From Microvirga sp. BSC39 (GTDB lineage Bacteria > Pseudomonadota > Alphaproteobacteria > Rhizobiales > Beijerinckiaceae): DNA of 36,172 nt. Shown piece after piece: positions 16,408-25,350 of this stretch. The stretch is taken from assembly GCF_000739015.1 (NCBI RefSeq), contig NZ_JPUG01000028.1:1-36172 (forward strand). The letters run 5' to 3'. Every line of letters begins with the position of its first letter. Positions within the stretch are counted from its first letter, which is position 1. The translations under genes and the position numbers were made by a program. A model generated the notes under the pieces. The model saw only the letters and a program-made list of their open reading frames with translations. It was not told where the DNA came from and made no database searches.

Positions 16408-16854
16408 CTACCTGCTGGAGTGGCGGCGCCAACCGTCGAAGCTCAGGGGGCCAGCGCCGAAAGCGAGAACCTGCAACAGGCCGCCCGCCATAGCGACGTT
16501 TTTGAAGAAGTGGATGAACTGGTTCTGATCGGCAAGGTTGGCGTGGAAAGCCACAGCGGTGATCACCGAAAAGCCTGCTAAAGCCAAGGCAACGAGGCGG
16601 GTCTGGAAGCCCACTACCAGTGCAAGGCTTCCAGCAATCTCAACCAAGACAGCTGCCCCGTAAGCGATGCTTGGCAACGGTAGGCCCACTGCCTCGATGT
16701 AGCTGATCGTCATGGCAGGGGCCATGAGCTTGCTGATGCCAGACAGCAAGAAGATCGTCGCGATCAAAGCACGACCGAATGTTGGCACCGCTGTTATGAG
16801 GATCCTGCTAGAGGGCACGGTAGAGATCCTGTGTGAGAGTGTAACGGAAGACAT
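16408..16854 (-). CDS. DoxX family membrane protein
   Basis: The 148-residue protein shows four hydrophobic segments. The first includes GRALIATIFLLSGISKLMAP, a typical DoxX start, followed by PSIAYGAAVLVEIAGSLALV, LVALALAGFSVITAVAF and a C-terminal segment with the conserved FFKNVAMAGGLLQVLAFG. DoxX proteins are small inner-membrane proteins. Some relate to thiosulfate:quinone oxidoreductase subunits and others to oxidative stress protection. AAGGAG lies 6 bases before ATG 16854. It lies 65 bp upstream of the quinone oxidoreductase gene and is probably cotranscribed. This supports a shared role with membrane quinones, which remains an inference. Confidence 0.9.
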   Translation of the reverse strand: MSSVTLSHRISTVPSSRILITAVPTFGRALIATIFLLSGISKLMAPAMTISYIEAVGLPLPSIAYGAAVLVEIAGSLALVVGFQTRLVALALAGFSVITAVAFHANLADQNQFIHFFKNVAMAGGLLQVLAFGAGPLSFDGWRRHSSR

Positions 16855-17045
16855 TTGATGCTCCTTTTATTTGAGCGGCGCACCGAAGGGGTGTGCTGCT
16901 GGTAAGAATAGCCTGGCATGAGGATGATGCGCGGACCACTCGATTGAACCTGCACGAAAATTTTGAATGAGGCCGCACCGGTGCGGATGCTGCGTTGTTT
17001 GAGTGCGGTGGCGGGAACACGCAACTTTGGCACCCATGGTCTTGA

Positions 17046-17816
17046 TCAGATCACCGCGAGTAGCCCACCGTCGACAACAAGGACATGGCCTGTGACATAA
17101 CTAGACAAGTCTGAGCCGAGATAAGCGACGGCGTCGCCTATCTCCGAGGGTTGGCCAAGGCGGCGCAGCGGGGTGCGTTGGCGAAAACCCTCCACCGCTT
17201 CGGCTATGCCAGGCGACGTGCGCAATAAAAAGGTGTCGATCGTCCCTGGGGCGACGGCGTTTACCCGGATACCATCTGGCCCGAGGGCGTCAGCGAGTGA
17301 CTTGGCCATGAGGACCACACCTCCCTTGCTGGTCGAATACGCCACGGTAATCCCGGCGCCAGCGATGCCTCCCATGCTGGCCATCAATACGATGCTTCCA
17401 GCCTTGCCTCGAGCCTTCATCTGCCGCGCGGCAGCTTGAGCTCCGAAGAGTACACCATCCAAGTTGACGGACATGAGTCGGCGATAATCCTCCTCCGGCA
17501 CATCTGCGCCGTCTGTTGGGAGGGTGATACCAGCATTGGCGACAAAGACATCAGCCCCGCCGAACTCGTCAGCTACGGTCAGCAGAGCGTCATTATCAGC
17601 GCGCTTACTAACATCGGTCCTCACGTACCGAGCGCTCGCTCCGAGCGCTTCAATAACGCTTGCGGTTGGTTCACCGCCTTCTCTCGGGGCTTCGGTCAAA
17701 TCTGAGACTATGACCGCTTTAGCTCCGTGTTCGGCTGCTCGTGTTGCGATGGCCCGTCCAATGCCACTGGATGCCCCAGTGACAACGACCACCTTGCCGT
17801 TCAAGAGATTGCTCAT
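17046..17816 (-). CDS. SDR-family oxidoreductase (FabG-like)
   Basis: This 256-residue classical SDR has TGASSGIG (13-20), NAG (94-96) and catalytic Ser147, Tyr160 and Lys164, with the C-terminal VTGHVLVVDGG typical of FabG-like members. It is a clear paralogue of the SDR at 19894-20670: both carry AKAVIVSD, the DGADV-DYRRLM segment and the QRTPLRR, SKGG and GSDLS segments. The Asp after strand 2 (VSDLTEAPR) rather than an Arg pair suggests NAD preference. It lies 46 bp after the SnoaL-like gene in the minus-strand array. The substrate is unknown. Confidence 0.92.
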   Translation of the reverse strand: MSNLLNGKVVVVTGASSGIGRAIATRAAEHGAKAVIVSDLTEAPREGGEPTASVIEALGASARYVRTDVSKRADNDALLTVADEFGGADVFVANAGITLPTDGADVPEEDYRRLMSVNLDGVLFGAQAAARQMKARGKAGSIVLMASMGGIAGAGITVAYSTSKGGVVLMAKSLADALGPDGIRVNAVAPGTIDTFLLRTSPGIAEAVEGFRQRTPLRRLGQPSEIGDAVAYLGSDLSSYVTGHVLVVDGGLLAVI

Positions 17817-17862
17817 TGTGGATCCAGTCTATTCTACAGGCAGAGCAAAGGGACACAAAGGC

Positions 17863-18297
17863 TCAGGCTCTGGCCATGGGCACGGCACCAAGCTGTTCCA
17901 TCAGCTTATAGAGGTTAGCCACACCCCAGTGCTCCACAATCTGGCCATTGCGCACACGCATGGCATCCACCGTTTCGAATGAGATCTTCTTGCCGGTGGC
18001 AGCAACACCGAGGAAGGATCCCTCGTGTGTTCCATGATACGTCTTATACGTCGTTACGAGATCGCCGTCGGCTACCTGCCAATGAATGACGGCGTGGAAA
18101 TCTGGGAAGGCGCTTCGTAACGTTTTGTAAAGGCGCAAAGCGCCTTGACGGTCCGGTGTGCCTCCAGGCTGAGGCGTGTGATCTACAAAGTCTTGAGCGA
18201 AGAGTTGCTCGAAGAGGTTGTAGTCACCCTTGCCTTGGACGTCTTCGGTGTTCCGGCGCACCACAGCGATAGCGGATTGGCTGATATCCGTATTCAT
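17863..18297 (-). CDS. SnoaL-like ester cyclase-family protein
   Basis: The 144-residue protein is of the SnoaL polyketide-cyclase-like family ('ester cyclase'), with AQDFVDHTPQPGG, YKTLRSAFPDFHAVIHWQVADGD and the GKKISFETVDAMRVRNGQIVEHW pattern, shown here in pieces. The fold binds small cyclic substrates. Many relatives in non-polyketide bacteria have no known reaction and often sit beside oxidoreductases, as here. AAGGAG lies upstream of ATG 18297, which is preferred over 18321. It is 20 bp after wrbA and 46 bp before an SDR, so these three are probably one transcript. Confidence 0.88.
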   Translation of the reverse strand: MNTDISQSAIAVVRRNTEDVQGKGDYNLFEQLFAQDFVDHTPQPGGTPDRQGALRLYKTLRSAFPDFHAVIHWQVADGDLVTTYKTYHGTHEGSFLGVAATGKKISFETVDAMRVRNGQIVEHWGVANLYKLMEQLGAVPMARA

Positions 18298-18317
18298 TGT
18301 TCTAACTCCTTGATAGT

Positions 18318-18917
18318 TCACGTGAACAGCTTGATGGCCGTTTTTGCAACAAGCTCACCTTGATGACGGGCACCTGATAACTCGATCTCAGATGGCTGAC
18401 GCGAACCATCGCCGCCGGCTATGGTCGTAGATCCATAAGGCGCGCCGCCAACGATTGCTTCGACCGTCATCTGACCGGCGTGGCTATACGGCAGCCCGAC
18501 GATGGTCATGCCAAAGTGCAAGAGATTTGTGATGATCGAGAAGAGTGTGGTCTCGTTGCCCCCGTGCTGCGTGGCTGATGAGGTGAATGCTGCCCCAACC
18601 TTACCGTTAAGTGCGCCACGGGCCCAAAGGCCGCCCGCTTGGTCGAGAAAAGCGGCCATCTGTGAGGACATGCGTCCAAAGCGTGTGCCTGTACCAACAA
18701 TAATTGCGTCATATTTCTCCAGGTCGGCTACTGTGGCGACGGGGGCGCGCTGATCTAACTTGAAGTGAGCCTTGCGGGCGATCTCGTCTTGGACAGTCTC
18801 GGGAACGCGCATTATGTCAACTGTAGCACCTGTACCGCGGGCACCTTCAGCAATGGCGTGCGCCATAGTCTCAATATGACCGTAAGAAGAGTAGTAGAGG
18901 ACCAAAACTTTCGCCAT
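18318..18917 (-). CDS. wrbA: NAD(P)H:quinone oxidoreductase, WrbA type
   Basis: At 199 residues this is the usual WrbA length. It begins [19 protein letters not shown], the flavodoxin-like FMN phosphate loop, and contains [19 protein letters not shown] with the [12 protein letters not shown] loop characteristic of WrbA. The C-terminus contains [18 protein letters not shown], also typical. WrbA reduces quinones by two electrons, avoiding semiquinone radicals. The gene precedes the SnoaL-like gene by 20 bp. Among all genes here it most directly supports a quinone stress role for the array. Confidence 0.95.
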   Translation of the reverse strand: MAKVLVLYYSSYGHIETMAHAIAEGARGTGATVDIMRVPETVQDEIARKAHFKLDQRAPVATVADLEKYDAIIVGTGTRFGRMSSQMAAFLDQAGGLWARGALNGKVGAAFTSSATQHGGNETTLFSIITNLLHFGMTIVGLPYSHAGQMTVEAIVGGAPYGSTTIAGGDGSRQPSEIELSGARHQGELVAKTAIKLFT

Positions 18918-19013
18918 GGCATCATCCTGTGAGCCGAAGATTCCTTTGAGGAGGCGGCGCTTGTTCTCTAGTGAACAGTGTAGAAGCCAAACAAGCGCCG
19001 CTAATGATAGGCC

Positions 19014-19676
19014 CTATGCCGCTTTGGCGGGTGCTCCTGCCAACAGTTGGTATTCCCAGGCGAGCGCCGTCGCGGTAGCGCCACCATGTTCCAGGATGAT
19101 CTTAGCAGTTTTAGCTGCATCGTCAGTACGCGCCCAATCGCGCTGCAACTCGGACATAAAGACGATTGTCGTGAGTGGAACAGCTCCAGCTTGGATCATG
19201 CGCTGAATCCCCATTTCATGGGACTCCTGCGTAGTGCCACCGGATGCGTCCGTGACAAAGTAAACTTCGTAACCGTCGGCCAGCGCATGGATCACCGGGA
19301 AGGCCAAGCATACCTCGGTCCAGAGTGCCGCAAATACGAGCTTCTTCTTGCCGGTCTTGCGAGCCCACTCGACGCAAGACGCATCCTCCCAAGTGTTAAT
19401 GGCAGTTCGGTCAATCGGAACCTGTTCCGGGAAAACATCTTGAAGCGGCTTGAAGATATCGCCACCACGGTCTTTGATGACGGTGGTGAGCAAGGTTGGA
19501 ACACCAAACGCCTTCGCAGTCTTTGCAAGGGCAACGACGTTGTTAATCATCAGTGCAACATCGATGTTCTTGACACCGTTTGCCTGGAAGGGCTGGTGGT
19601 CGATCAGAATGAGGGCACAGTTGTCAGATGTCAGCATGGCTTCAAGGCCAGCTTTCGGGAATGGTGCGAGGCTCAT
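19014..19676 (-). CDS. Isochorismatase-fold cysteine hydrolase, YcaC-like
   Basis: This 220-residue cysteine hydrolase has the catalytic-acid segment LILIDHQ (Asp26), a RTAINTWED segment and the nucleophile Cys123 in ALWTEVCLAFPVIHAL. The arrangement, and the C-terminal ELQRDWARTDDAAKTAK, match the YcaC group, octameric hydrolases of unknown substrate, better than true isochorismatases or nicotinamidases. It is 96 bp upstream of wrbA and 217 bp downstream of an SDR gene on the same strand. YcaC-like genes are common beside pirin, DoxX and SDR genes in proteobacteria. The start is supported by GAATAAAC-type spacing only, with a weak ribosome site. Confidence 0.88.
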   Translation of the reverse strand: MSLAPFPKAGLEAMLTSDNCALILIDHQPFQANGVKNIDVALMINNVVALAKTAKAFGVPTLLTTVIKDRGGDIFKPLQDVFPEQVPIDRTAINTWEDASCVEWARKTGKKKLVFAALWTEVCLAFPVIHALADGYEVYFVTDASGGTTQESHEMGIQRMIQAGAVPLTTIVFMSELQRDWARTDDAAKTAKIILEHGGATATALAWEYQLLAGAPAKAA

Positions 19677-19893
19677 GTTTATTCTCCGGTTTGCAGGGCT
19701 CGATCATGTCAGGGCTCCCATGAGGTGCTTCTGATCGACCGATGAGAAAGGTTTAATTTGCCTTCAGTGATGATGCGAGCGCGCTTTGATCATCGTGGTG
19801 TTGACCTCGGCGCAAGCTCGGAAGGCTCGTACAAAGAACGGCGGAGTATCTGCGAAGCTACTCCGCTGCGGCAATGCGGTCCGGTGTGTAAGA

Positions 19894-20670
19894 TCAAGCA
19901 GCAGAGAGCAAACCGCCATCCACACACAATGTGACTCCGCTGATGTAGCCCGACAGATCTGAGCCAAGGAACGCAACCGCGTCGCCGACCTCTGACGTCT
20001 GACCAGGTCGCCGGAGTGGCGTTCGCTGGCGGAAGCTCTCGGCCGCAGCGGCAACCTCATGAGTCGTGCGGAGCATCCCTGTGTCGATTACTCCTGGCGC
20101 GACGGAATTGGCACGGATACCATCTGGTCCGAGCGCATGGGCGAGCGCTTTCGCGAGCAGCTCAACGCCGCCTTTGCTGGTAGAGTACGCAACTGTTTTG
20201 CCGCAACCTGCGATGCCGCCCATGCTCGAGATCAGTATTATACTTCCCGCTTTGCCAAGCCGCCGCATTTGACATGCCGCCGCCTGGGCGCCCAGCAGCA
20301 TGCCATCGAGATTGTTGGACATCAGGCGGCGGTAATCTCCTTCGGTAACGTCTGCGCCGTCTGAACGTAACGAAATGCCAGCGTTGAGAACCATGACGTC
20401 GACCCCGCCGAACTCGGCTGCGGTCTCGACAAGAGCGTCATTGTCCCGGCGCTTGGCGACGTTGGCGTATCGAAAGCGAGCAGGTACACCCAGACCTAGT
20501 ATCCGCGTGGTGATGGGTTCGCCTCCATCGCGCGGGCAATCGGTCGTGTCCGACACAATCACCGCCTTGGCACCGTGACGTGCGGCAGCGACGGCAATAG
20601 CTTGGCCGATCCCGCTACATCCTCCGGTAACCAGAACCGCCTTTCCTGCAAGAATGTTGCTTGTTTTCAT
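19894..20670 (-). CDS. SDR-family oxidoreductase (paralogue of 17046-17816)
   Basis: This 258-residue classical SDR has a TGGCSGIG cofactor loop, NAG near residue 97 and catalytic Tyr162 and Lys166 in YSTSKGG. It shares with the SDR at 17046-17816 the segments AKAVIVSD, DGADV, DYRRLM, SMGGIAG, AYSTSKGGV, ALGPDGIR and FRQRTPLRR. A local duplication followed by divergence is the natural reading. The downstream 217 bp before the YcaC-like gene hold only a few antisense frames. The 392 bp upstream, to 21062, carry no gene I recognise and should hold its promoter. Confidence 0.92.
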   Translation of the reverse strand: MKTSNILAGKAVLVTGGCSGIGQAIAVAAARHGAKAVIVSDTTDCPRDGGEPITTRILGLGVPARFRYANVAKRRDNDALVETAAEFGGVDVMVLNAGISLRSDGADVTEGDYRRLMSNNLDGMLLGAQAAACQMRRLGKAGSIILISSMGGIAGCGKTVAYSTSKGGVELLAKALAHALGPDGIRANSVAPGVIDTGMLRTTHEVAAAAESFRQRTPLRRPGQTSEVGDAVAFLGSDLSGYISGVTLCVDGGLLSAA

Positions 20671-21062
20671 TGCTTGAAAGCTCTCCCTGAACTTTCAGAG
20701 CTAGACATGTGTCGAGCGGGGTGGCGACCGCGGACTGGTCAATAGCGGGTTGACGAATTAGCAACATGTGGGGAAGTTTCTAGCCGCTGTCACGTAACCG
20801 TGCAGCATCGGATCCTGGGTAGGGCCTTGTAGTGGCATGGTCCTTATGTGGATTATGTTCGGGGAATGCTGAAGGGCCGCCGCTACTCGATGCCTTGCCT
20901 AGAAGCCGGTGTCCGCGAGAGTGAACAAACGATAACTCCGTTTGAGAGCCGTCTCTCCTGCGTGCGGCGAGGAACTCAAGCGTGCGATAGCAGCCCTGCG
21001 GGGGTACAAGAGCCCACGCCTAGTGTAAACACGCAGGGTAGCTGACGAAACAGCAGCTGTTC

Positions 21063-22037
21063 TTACGCAGCAACGGCGTCGGCTTTGACGCTTCGACCTA
21101 TGACGCGTCCGCGGTCGGGCGAGTGTCCCATCTCACGTCCCCGCCGACGGAGGAAGTCGGCAAGAACTCGGGTTTTAGGTGTTAGTGCGGCACCCGTTGG
21201 AAAGTAGATAAATGGGGAGGTGAGACCTGCATGCCAGTCATCAAGGAAGCGAACAAGACGACCCGTTGCGAGACTTTCTTCCACCAAAAAACCCGGCAGC
21301 CGCGCAATACCCATTCCGCTTAGCGCAGCCGCGAGCACCGTCATGGGCGTGCTGCAGGTCAGCCGCCGCTCGCCTTCAACTGAAACTTTCTCGTAGCCGT
21401 TTCGGAAAGCCCATTGGGAATTGCGTCGACCATTGCCCCTTACATCTACGAGGCAAGTGTGCGGCAGCACGCACAGCTCATGCGGCGTAGTCGGAGTACC
21501 CCTAGCATCTGCATAGCGAGGCGACGCGCAGACAATCAATGGGCTCTCAAATAGTTGCTCGCCCATCATGCCGGCCCACTCTGCGTCGCCTAAGTGAACC
21601 GCCAGGTCGCACGGGTCAGATGCTAGGTCTGAAGGTTTCTCGCGCACCTCCAATTGTACATCTACGCGAGGGTAAGCCTCCATGAAGTCGCTCAGCGCAG
21701 GTATTAGAAAGTGACTGCTCGATGCGGAGTCTGCATGGACACGTAATGTGCCCACAGCGTCTTGGCCGCAGGCACGTATTTCATCAGCGGACTGAGCGAG
21801 GCGTTCGATCAAGGGGAGCGTCTGGTCATAGAACCTTCGCCCATCCTCAGTAACTGTAATCCCGCGAGGGGAGCGATGAAACAGGCGCACGCCCAGCCGC
21901 TCTTCCAAACGGCTGATCGCGCGGCTAACGCCGGATGTCGTGAGGCCGACAACTTCCGACGTGCGAACGAAACTTCCTGTTTCGACGACGGAGGCGAAAA
22001 TGCCGACGCCGCTGATGAGCCGACCATCGAACCTCAT
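21063..22037 (-). CDS. LysR-family transcriptional regulator
   Basis: The 324-residue product has a LysR helix-turn-helix (ISGVGIFASVVETGSFVRTS, TTSGVSRAISRLEERLGVRL, FHRSPRGITVTEDG) and an effector domain (GTLRVHADSASSSHFLIP, CDLAVHLGDAEWAGMMGEQL). The C-terminus is long and basic. ATG 22037 is chosen over the GTG one codon earlier. It is the first gene of the minus-strand array that continues with SDR, YcaC-like hydrolase and WrbA genes, on the same strand and not divergent. Its regulatory target is likely this array, which is inference. Confidence 0.92.
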   Translation of the reverse strand: MRFDGRLISGVGIFASVVETGSFVRTSEVVGLTTSGVSRAISRLEERLGVRLFHRSPRGITVTEDGRRFYDQTLPLIERLAQSADEIRACGQDAVGTLRVHADSASSSHFLIPALSDFMEAYPRVDVQLEVREKPSDLASDPCDLAVHLGDAEWAGMMGEQLFESPLIVCASPRYADARGTPTTPHELCVLPHTCLVDVRGNGRRNSQWAFRNGYEKVSVEGERRLTCSTPMTVLAAALSGMGIARLPGFLVEESLATGRLVRFLDDWHAGLTSPFIYFPTGAALTPKTRVLADFLRRRGREMGHSPDRGRVIGRSVKADAVAA

Positions 22038-22518
22038 CACAGCTGCCTTTCGCGGACGTTAGTCGGGCCGACGATCGGGCAAGGCATCGTTGAATCTCTG
22101 CTGAACATCTAACACCTCGTTGATCACTGCTGCCATAAAGGTGCGGCAAAATGAGCAGATACTTCAAGCGAAGTATGCCCGGACACTCCGGGGAAAAAAG
22201 ATGTTCATTGATATCAGCAGCTTAGACGAAGTCGTGCCCAAAAACTCAGTGCTCAGCCTGCACATTCGGTCATCCAAAACTTACCATTTTCGGACATCGG
22301 CGGATGAGCAGTTCACCAAATGATCACACCCGTCGCCCATAGGAGAGCTAGTTCCCGAGTGGGGCTGAGTCTCAGGAGATTCTCTCGATCTCGCACAGGG
22401 GAGGTCACAGATGTTCATCCCGGTCAGTGATTATCGTGGCTTACGAGCACGGCACTCGGGACGGGGCTCTAAGGGGACTGCCAGCCCGCAAAATCCTCTT
22501 GCTAGGGCTATGGCTTCA

Positions 22519-22546
22519 CATATAATATATTACCTATAGTTATATC
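22519..22546. promoter_or_regulatory. AT-rich stretch upstream of the XylR-like regulator gene
   Basis: The 719-bp gap 22038-22756 holds no gene I can support. Within it, 22519-22546 (CATATAATATATTACC and on) is strikingly AT-rich compared with its surroundings. It is about 210 bp upstream of the regulator start and may hold a promoter or bend site. No clear -35/-10 or -24/-12 pair was fixed. A short plus frame at 22120-22323 is unsupported. Confidence 0.3.
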
Positions 22547-22756
22547 AAACCGTTATGAGGGGAGTTGTCCTAACCATTTACTGCCCCTCCTGTCCTAGCA
22601 CCTGGCCTGCGGAGATTACGCCCTGCTCATTGCTGAGGTCCCGCAGTGCTCGTTAGCGGTCCGCTAAAGAGGGACACGTGCCTCCCTCGATCAGCCAATC
22701 AGCATCGCTAAGCGCCGGCGCATCCAGATCGCGCCACAACTGTTGGAACTTGTGAC

Positions 22757-24484
22757 TTGAATAGTGAACCCGAACTTGGCGTCGATATCGGAGCTCTCTC
22801 CGCACGATTGCGCTTCAATCCCGAGGACGGCTGCATTTGGCTCGAAGGTGAGCGTATGATGCTGATGCACCTTTCTGCGTTTGCGAGCTTCCGCAAGGAA
22901 CTGATGGAAACTGTGGGGCTCGAGACCGCGCGCGGCATGTTGATGCGATTGGGTTACGCCTCAGGGGCCATCGACGGTGCTCTCGCCAGGAGAGCACGCC
23001 CTGAAGAAGATTTGCTGGCGAACTTTCTCGCAGGGCCAAGGCTGCACGCGATTGAGGGCATGGTAGTTGTTGAACCTATTGCGCATACGTTTGATCCGTT
23101 AACCAATTATCATGCTGGTGAATGGATTTGGCGCAACTCGGCTGAGGTCGAGGCCCATCTTCTTGAAAACGGACTAAGCTCGGAGCCAGTCTGCTGGAGC
23201 GCTGTTGGCTATGCCTCTGGCTACAGCAGTGTCTTCATGGGACGACCTATTCTTTATAAAGAGGTAGAGTGCCGTGCAAAAGGCGATCCACAATGCCGGA
23301 TCGTTGGCAAGCCAGTGGAGGAGTGGGACGATACATCTGGCGATGACCTCCACCACGAGTGGTCACTTGCGGGAGATGGTGACGCCGATCATTGGGGCAG
23401 GATTGTCGACAAGCCAATCCACTCACCAGATCACGCCGATGGCTCTATGGTAGGTGCATCGCCGAGCTTTGTCTCGATGATACAGATGATCAGTAAAGTT
23501 GCACCTACTGAGGCACCGGTGCTGCTCGTAGGGGAGGTGGGAGTAGGCAAGAAAATTGCATCACGTGCAATTCACCGGCTTAGCACCCGTTCCCGCCAAC
23601 CATTTGTTTCGTTTAACTGCTCTTCATGCAGCGGAGATGCTCTTGATGCTGAATTATTCGGGCAAGAGAAAGGGGCACCTGGCGGAGCCACGATCTCCCG
23701 AGGGGGACGAGTTGAGCGGGCCAACCGGGGTACTTTATTCTTAGAGGATGTGCATTGTCTGGATGCTCGAGCGCAGGCAAAGCTGCTCCGGGTGCTCCAA
23801 ACAGGCGAAGTTGATCGTGCCGGAGGAACACAGTCTCGACCAGTCAAAGTCAGAATTATCGCTTCCGCTACACCCCGCATCTCAGCAGCGGTCCGTGACG
23901 GAAGCTTCCGAGAAGATTTGTACTATAAACTCAATACTTTTCCGATCCTGCTGGTCCCGCTTCGCGAGCGCCGATCGGATATCCCTCTTCTCACCAAGCA
24001 TTTCATCTCTGTATTCGCAGACCGGCACAGGAAGGAGATACGCGGGGTATCCCAAAGCTCGGTGAGCTTCCTGCTCACATATGACTTTCCCGGGAATGTG
24101 GCCGAGCTAGAAAGCATGATTGAGAGAGCGGTGATCCTTGTCCCGTCGAGCGGGATCCTCGACGTTTCGCATCTTTCATCAGCACTCGATCAGCGAAGCC
24201 CCCGCTTCTTTAGTGTCTCCCGAAACGGCTCTCTCGTCTTGGGAGGTGTGGAGGCGAGTGGCACAGGATCCGATCAGGGCACGGAGACCCTAGACCGACT
24301 CTTGGAGGGGAAGTTTCACCTAGAAGATTTTGAGAACGACATCATCGTCCGTGCAGTCGAACGTGCCTCAGGAAATTTGAGTAAGGCGGCTCGGGAACTC
24401 GGCATGACACGGCCACAACTTGCCTACCGCATCAGGAAGATCCGGGAATTCGGAGAGAACTTCCGGGGGACAGACATCACTTAG
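22757..24484 (+). CDS. XylR/DmpR-type AAA+ regulator with V4R sensor and altered GAFTGA
   Basis: This 575-residue protein has three parts. The XylR N-terminal sensor (about residues 15-190) includes the V4R region. Its Cys146, Glu169, Cys172 and Cys180 have exactly the spacing of the zinc site of the phenol sensor MopR (C155, E178, C181, C189). The AAA+ domain (235-465) has Walker A GEVGVGKK (259-266) and FREDLYYKLNTFP. A Fis-type helix-turn-helix (about 522-562) ends the protein. Two motifs are unusual: the sigma-54-contacting GAFTGA loop reads GAPGGA (306-311), and Walker B reads LFLED rather than LFLDE. It may therefore not activate sigma-54 in the normal way. TTG 22757 is the only plausible start before the sensor domain. 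No aromatic-degradation genes are adjacent. Confidence 0.9.
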   Translation: MNSEPELGVDIGALSARLRFNPEDGCIWLEGERMMLMHLSAFASFRKELMETVGLETARGMLMRLGYASGAIDGALARRARPEEDLLANFLAGPRLHAIEGMVVVEPIAHTFDPLTNYHAGEWIWRNSAEVEAHLLENGLSSEPVCWSAVGYASGYSSVFMGRPILYKEVECRAKGDPQCRIVGKPVEEWDDTSGDDLHHEWSLAGDGDADHWGRIVDKPIHSPDHADGSMVGASPSFVSMIQMISKVAPTEAPVLLVGEVGVGKKIASRAIHRLSTRSRQPFVSFNCSSCSGDALDAELFGQEKGAPGGATISRGGRVERANRGTLFLEDVHCLDARAQAKLLRVLQTGEVDRAGGTQSRPVKVRIIASATPRISAAVRDGSFREDLYYKLNTFPILLVPLRERRSDIPLLTKHFISVFADRHRKEIRGVSQSSVSFLLTYDFPGNVAELESMIERAVILVPSSGILDVSHLSSALDQRSPRFFSVSRNGSLVLGGVEASGTGSDQGTETLDRLLEGKFHLEDFENDIIVRAVERASGNLSKAARELGMTRPQLAYRIRKIREFGENFRGTDIT

Positions 24485-24807
24485 TGGGTTCGCGAGAAGT
24501 CTGCGGGTAACCCAGATCGTCATGAGCTGACCCACCTGCTGTGCGAGTTCCTACTGCGCTTGAAGGTAGCGGAACTGATGGAGGACCATGCGATTGATTT
24601 ATCCATCACCAGACGAAGGTGAGCTGGCAGACGCAATACGCACCAGCTACATCCAGGTCTTGACGCACCCGAACCGGGAGAGGGCTCGTGTTCGGGTGGA
24701 GGTGCCGCGGCGCGTCCGCAAAGGCTGGACCGAAACCGAGGTGTCGGTACGACTGGCCGAGCGGCACGTCAAGGAAGCTGGCGCCAATTACGACGGAGGG
24801 GGCGAGC

Positions 24808-25075
24808 TGGCGGGAAAGGTCGCCCTGGTAACGGCCGCTTCTAAAGGGATTGGTGCAGGCATCGCTACATGTTGAATGCTTGCGAATGGCCGCTCCTGGC
24901 ACTTCTCGGACATAGCGCGGAGGTCTGCTTACACGTCGTAAACGGAGGTTTAGAAAGGGCAGGGGAGCTTCGTCTTTTGACCCACAACAGACCTTCCGCG
25001 ATCAACGGGTCGACCGCCTCAATCAGGAGCCAGTGGGCGGGGACGGGAGCCGCTGTCGATGGAGGGGAACGTGAG
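24808..25075 (+). pseudogene. SDR gene fragment
   Basis: Between 24808 and 24873 the plus strand encodes LAGKVALVTAASKGIGAGIA, which is the cofactor-binding start of an SDR, and then stops. A possible C-terminal piece (TGAAVDGGE) lies at about 25038-25065. The rest of the enzyme is absent. A short frame from 24588 leads into it but its first 70 residues match nothing I know. This is debris of a fifth SDR; the N-terminal piece is secure, the C-terminal piece less so. Confidence 0.5.
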
Positions 25076-25258
25076 TACCGCTTCAGTCACCTTGATCTGT
25101 TCGTTCCCATCGCGCGAGCTGCGCCATGCTTCGACACGGAACTTCATAGATGTGCGCCCTGTGGAAATCAGGTCGGCGTAGAACAGATCGCCGGATGCGC
25201 CGATGATCGCCTCCTGAGCTGATCACATTGCCTCTGGCAGCCTGATCCGAACTCTTGA

Positions 25259-25350
25259 GCACTGTTGCTCTCCTTTCCGGGCTTTTACCTCTACGACTTC
25301 GCCCGCCGACAGACTTCGGCCGCTTTGCGAGTGATCGCGGATGTGCTGAG
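25259..25350 (+). pseudogene. LysR C-terminal fragment
   Basis: The plus strand reads SFPGFYLYDFARRQTSAALR followed by VIADVLS, matching the C-terminal end of LysR regulators (compare PFPGFYIYFPNRR near the end of the LysR at 7616). No other part of a LysR gene is nearby and an in-frame stop precedes it. The region 24485-25711 is otherwise without a recognisable gene. Confidence 0.55.

Noticed and set aside
16855..17033. Minus-strand frame of 79 codons before doxX
   Set aside because: It overlaps the doxX ribosome site and start, and its composition suggests non-coding leader sequence. No family was recognised.
19047..19745. Plus-strand frame of 232 codons
   Set aside because: It is antisense to the YcaC-like hydrolase, which has its catalytic Asp and Cys.
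22120..22323. 67-codon plus-strand frame in the large intergenic gap
   Set aside because: It has a weak start, no ribosome site and no recognisable family, and its composition is unlike the neighbouring genes.
22581..22620. Possible sigma-54 (-24/-12) promoter upstream of the XylR-like gene
   Set aside because: A TGGC is present, but the GC of the -12 element at the right spacing is not. No convincing -24/-12 promoter was found near the regulator or the arrays.
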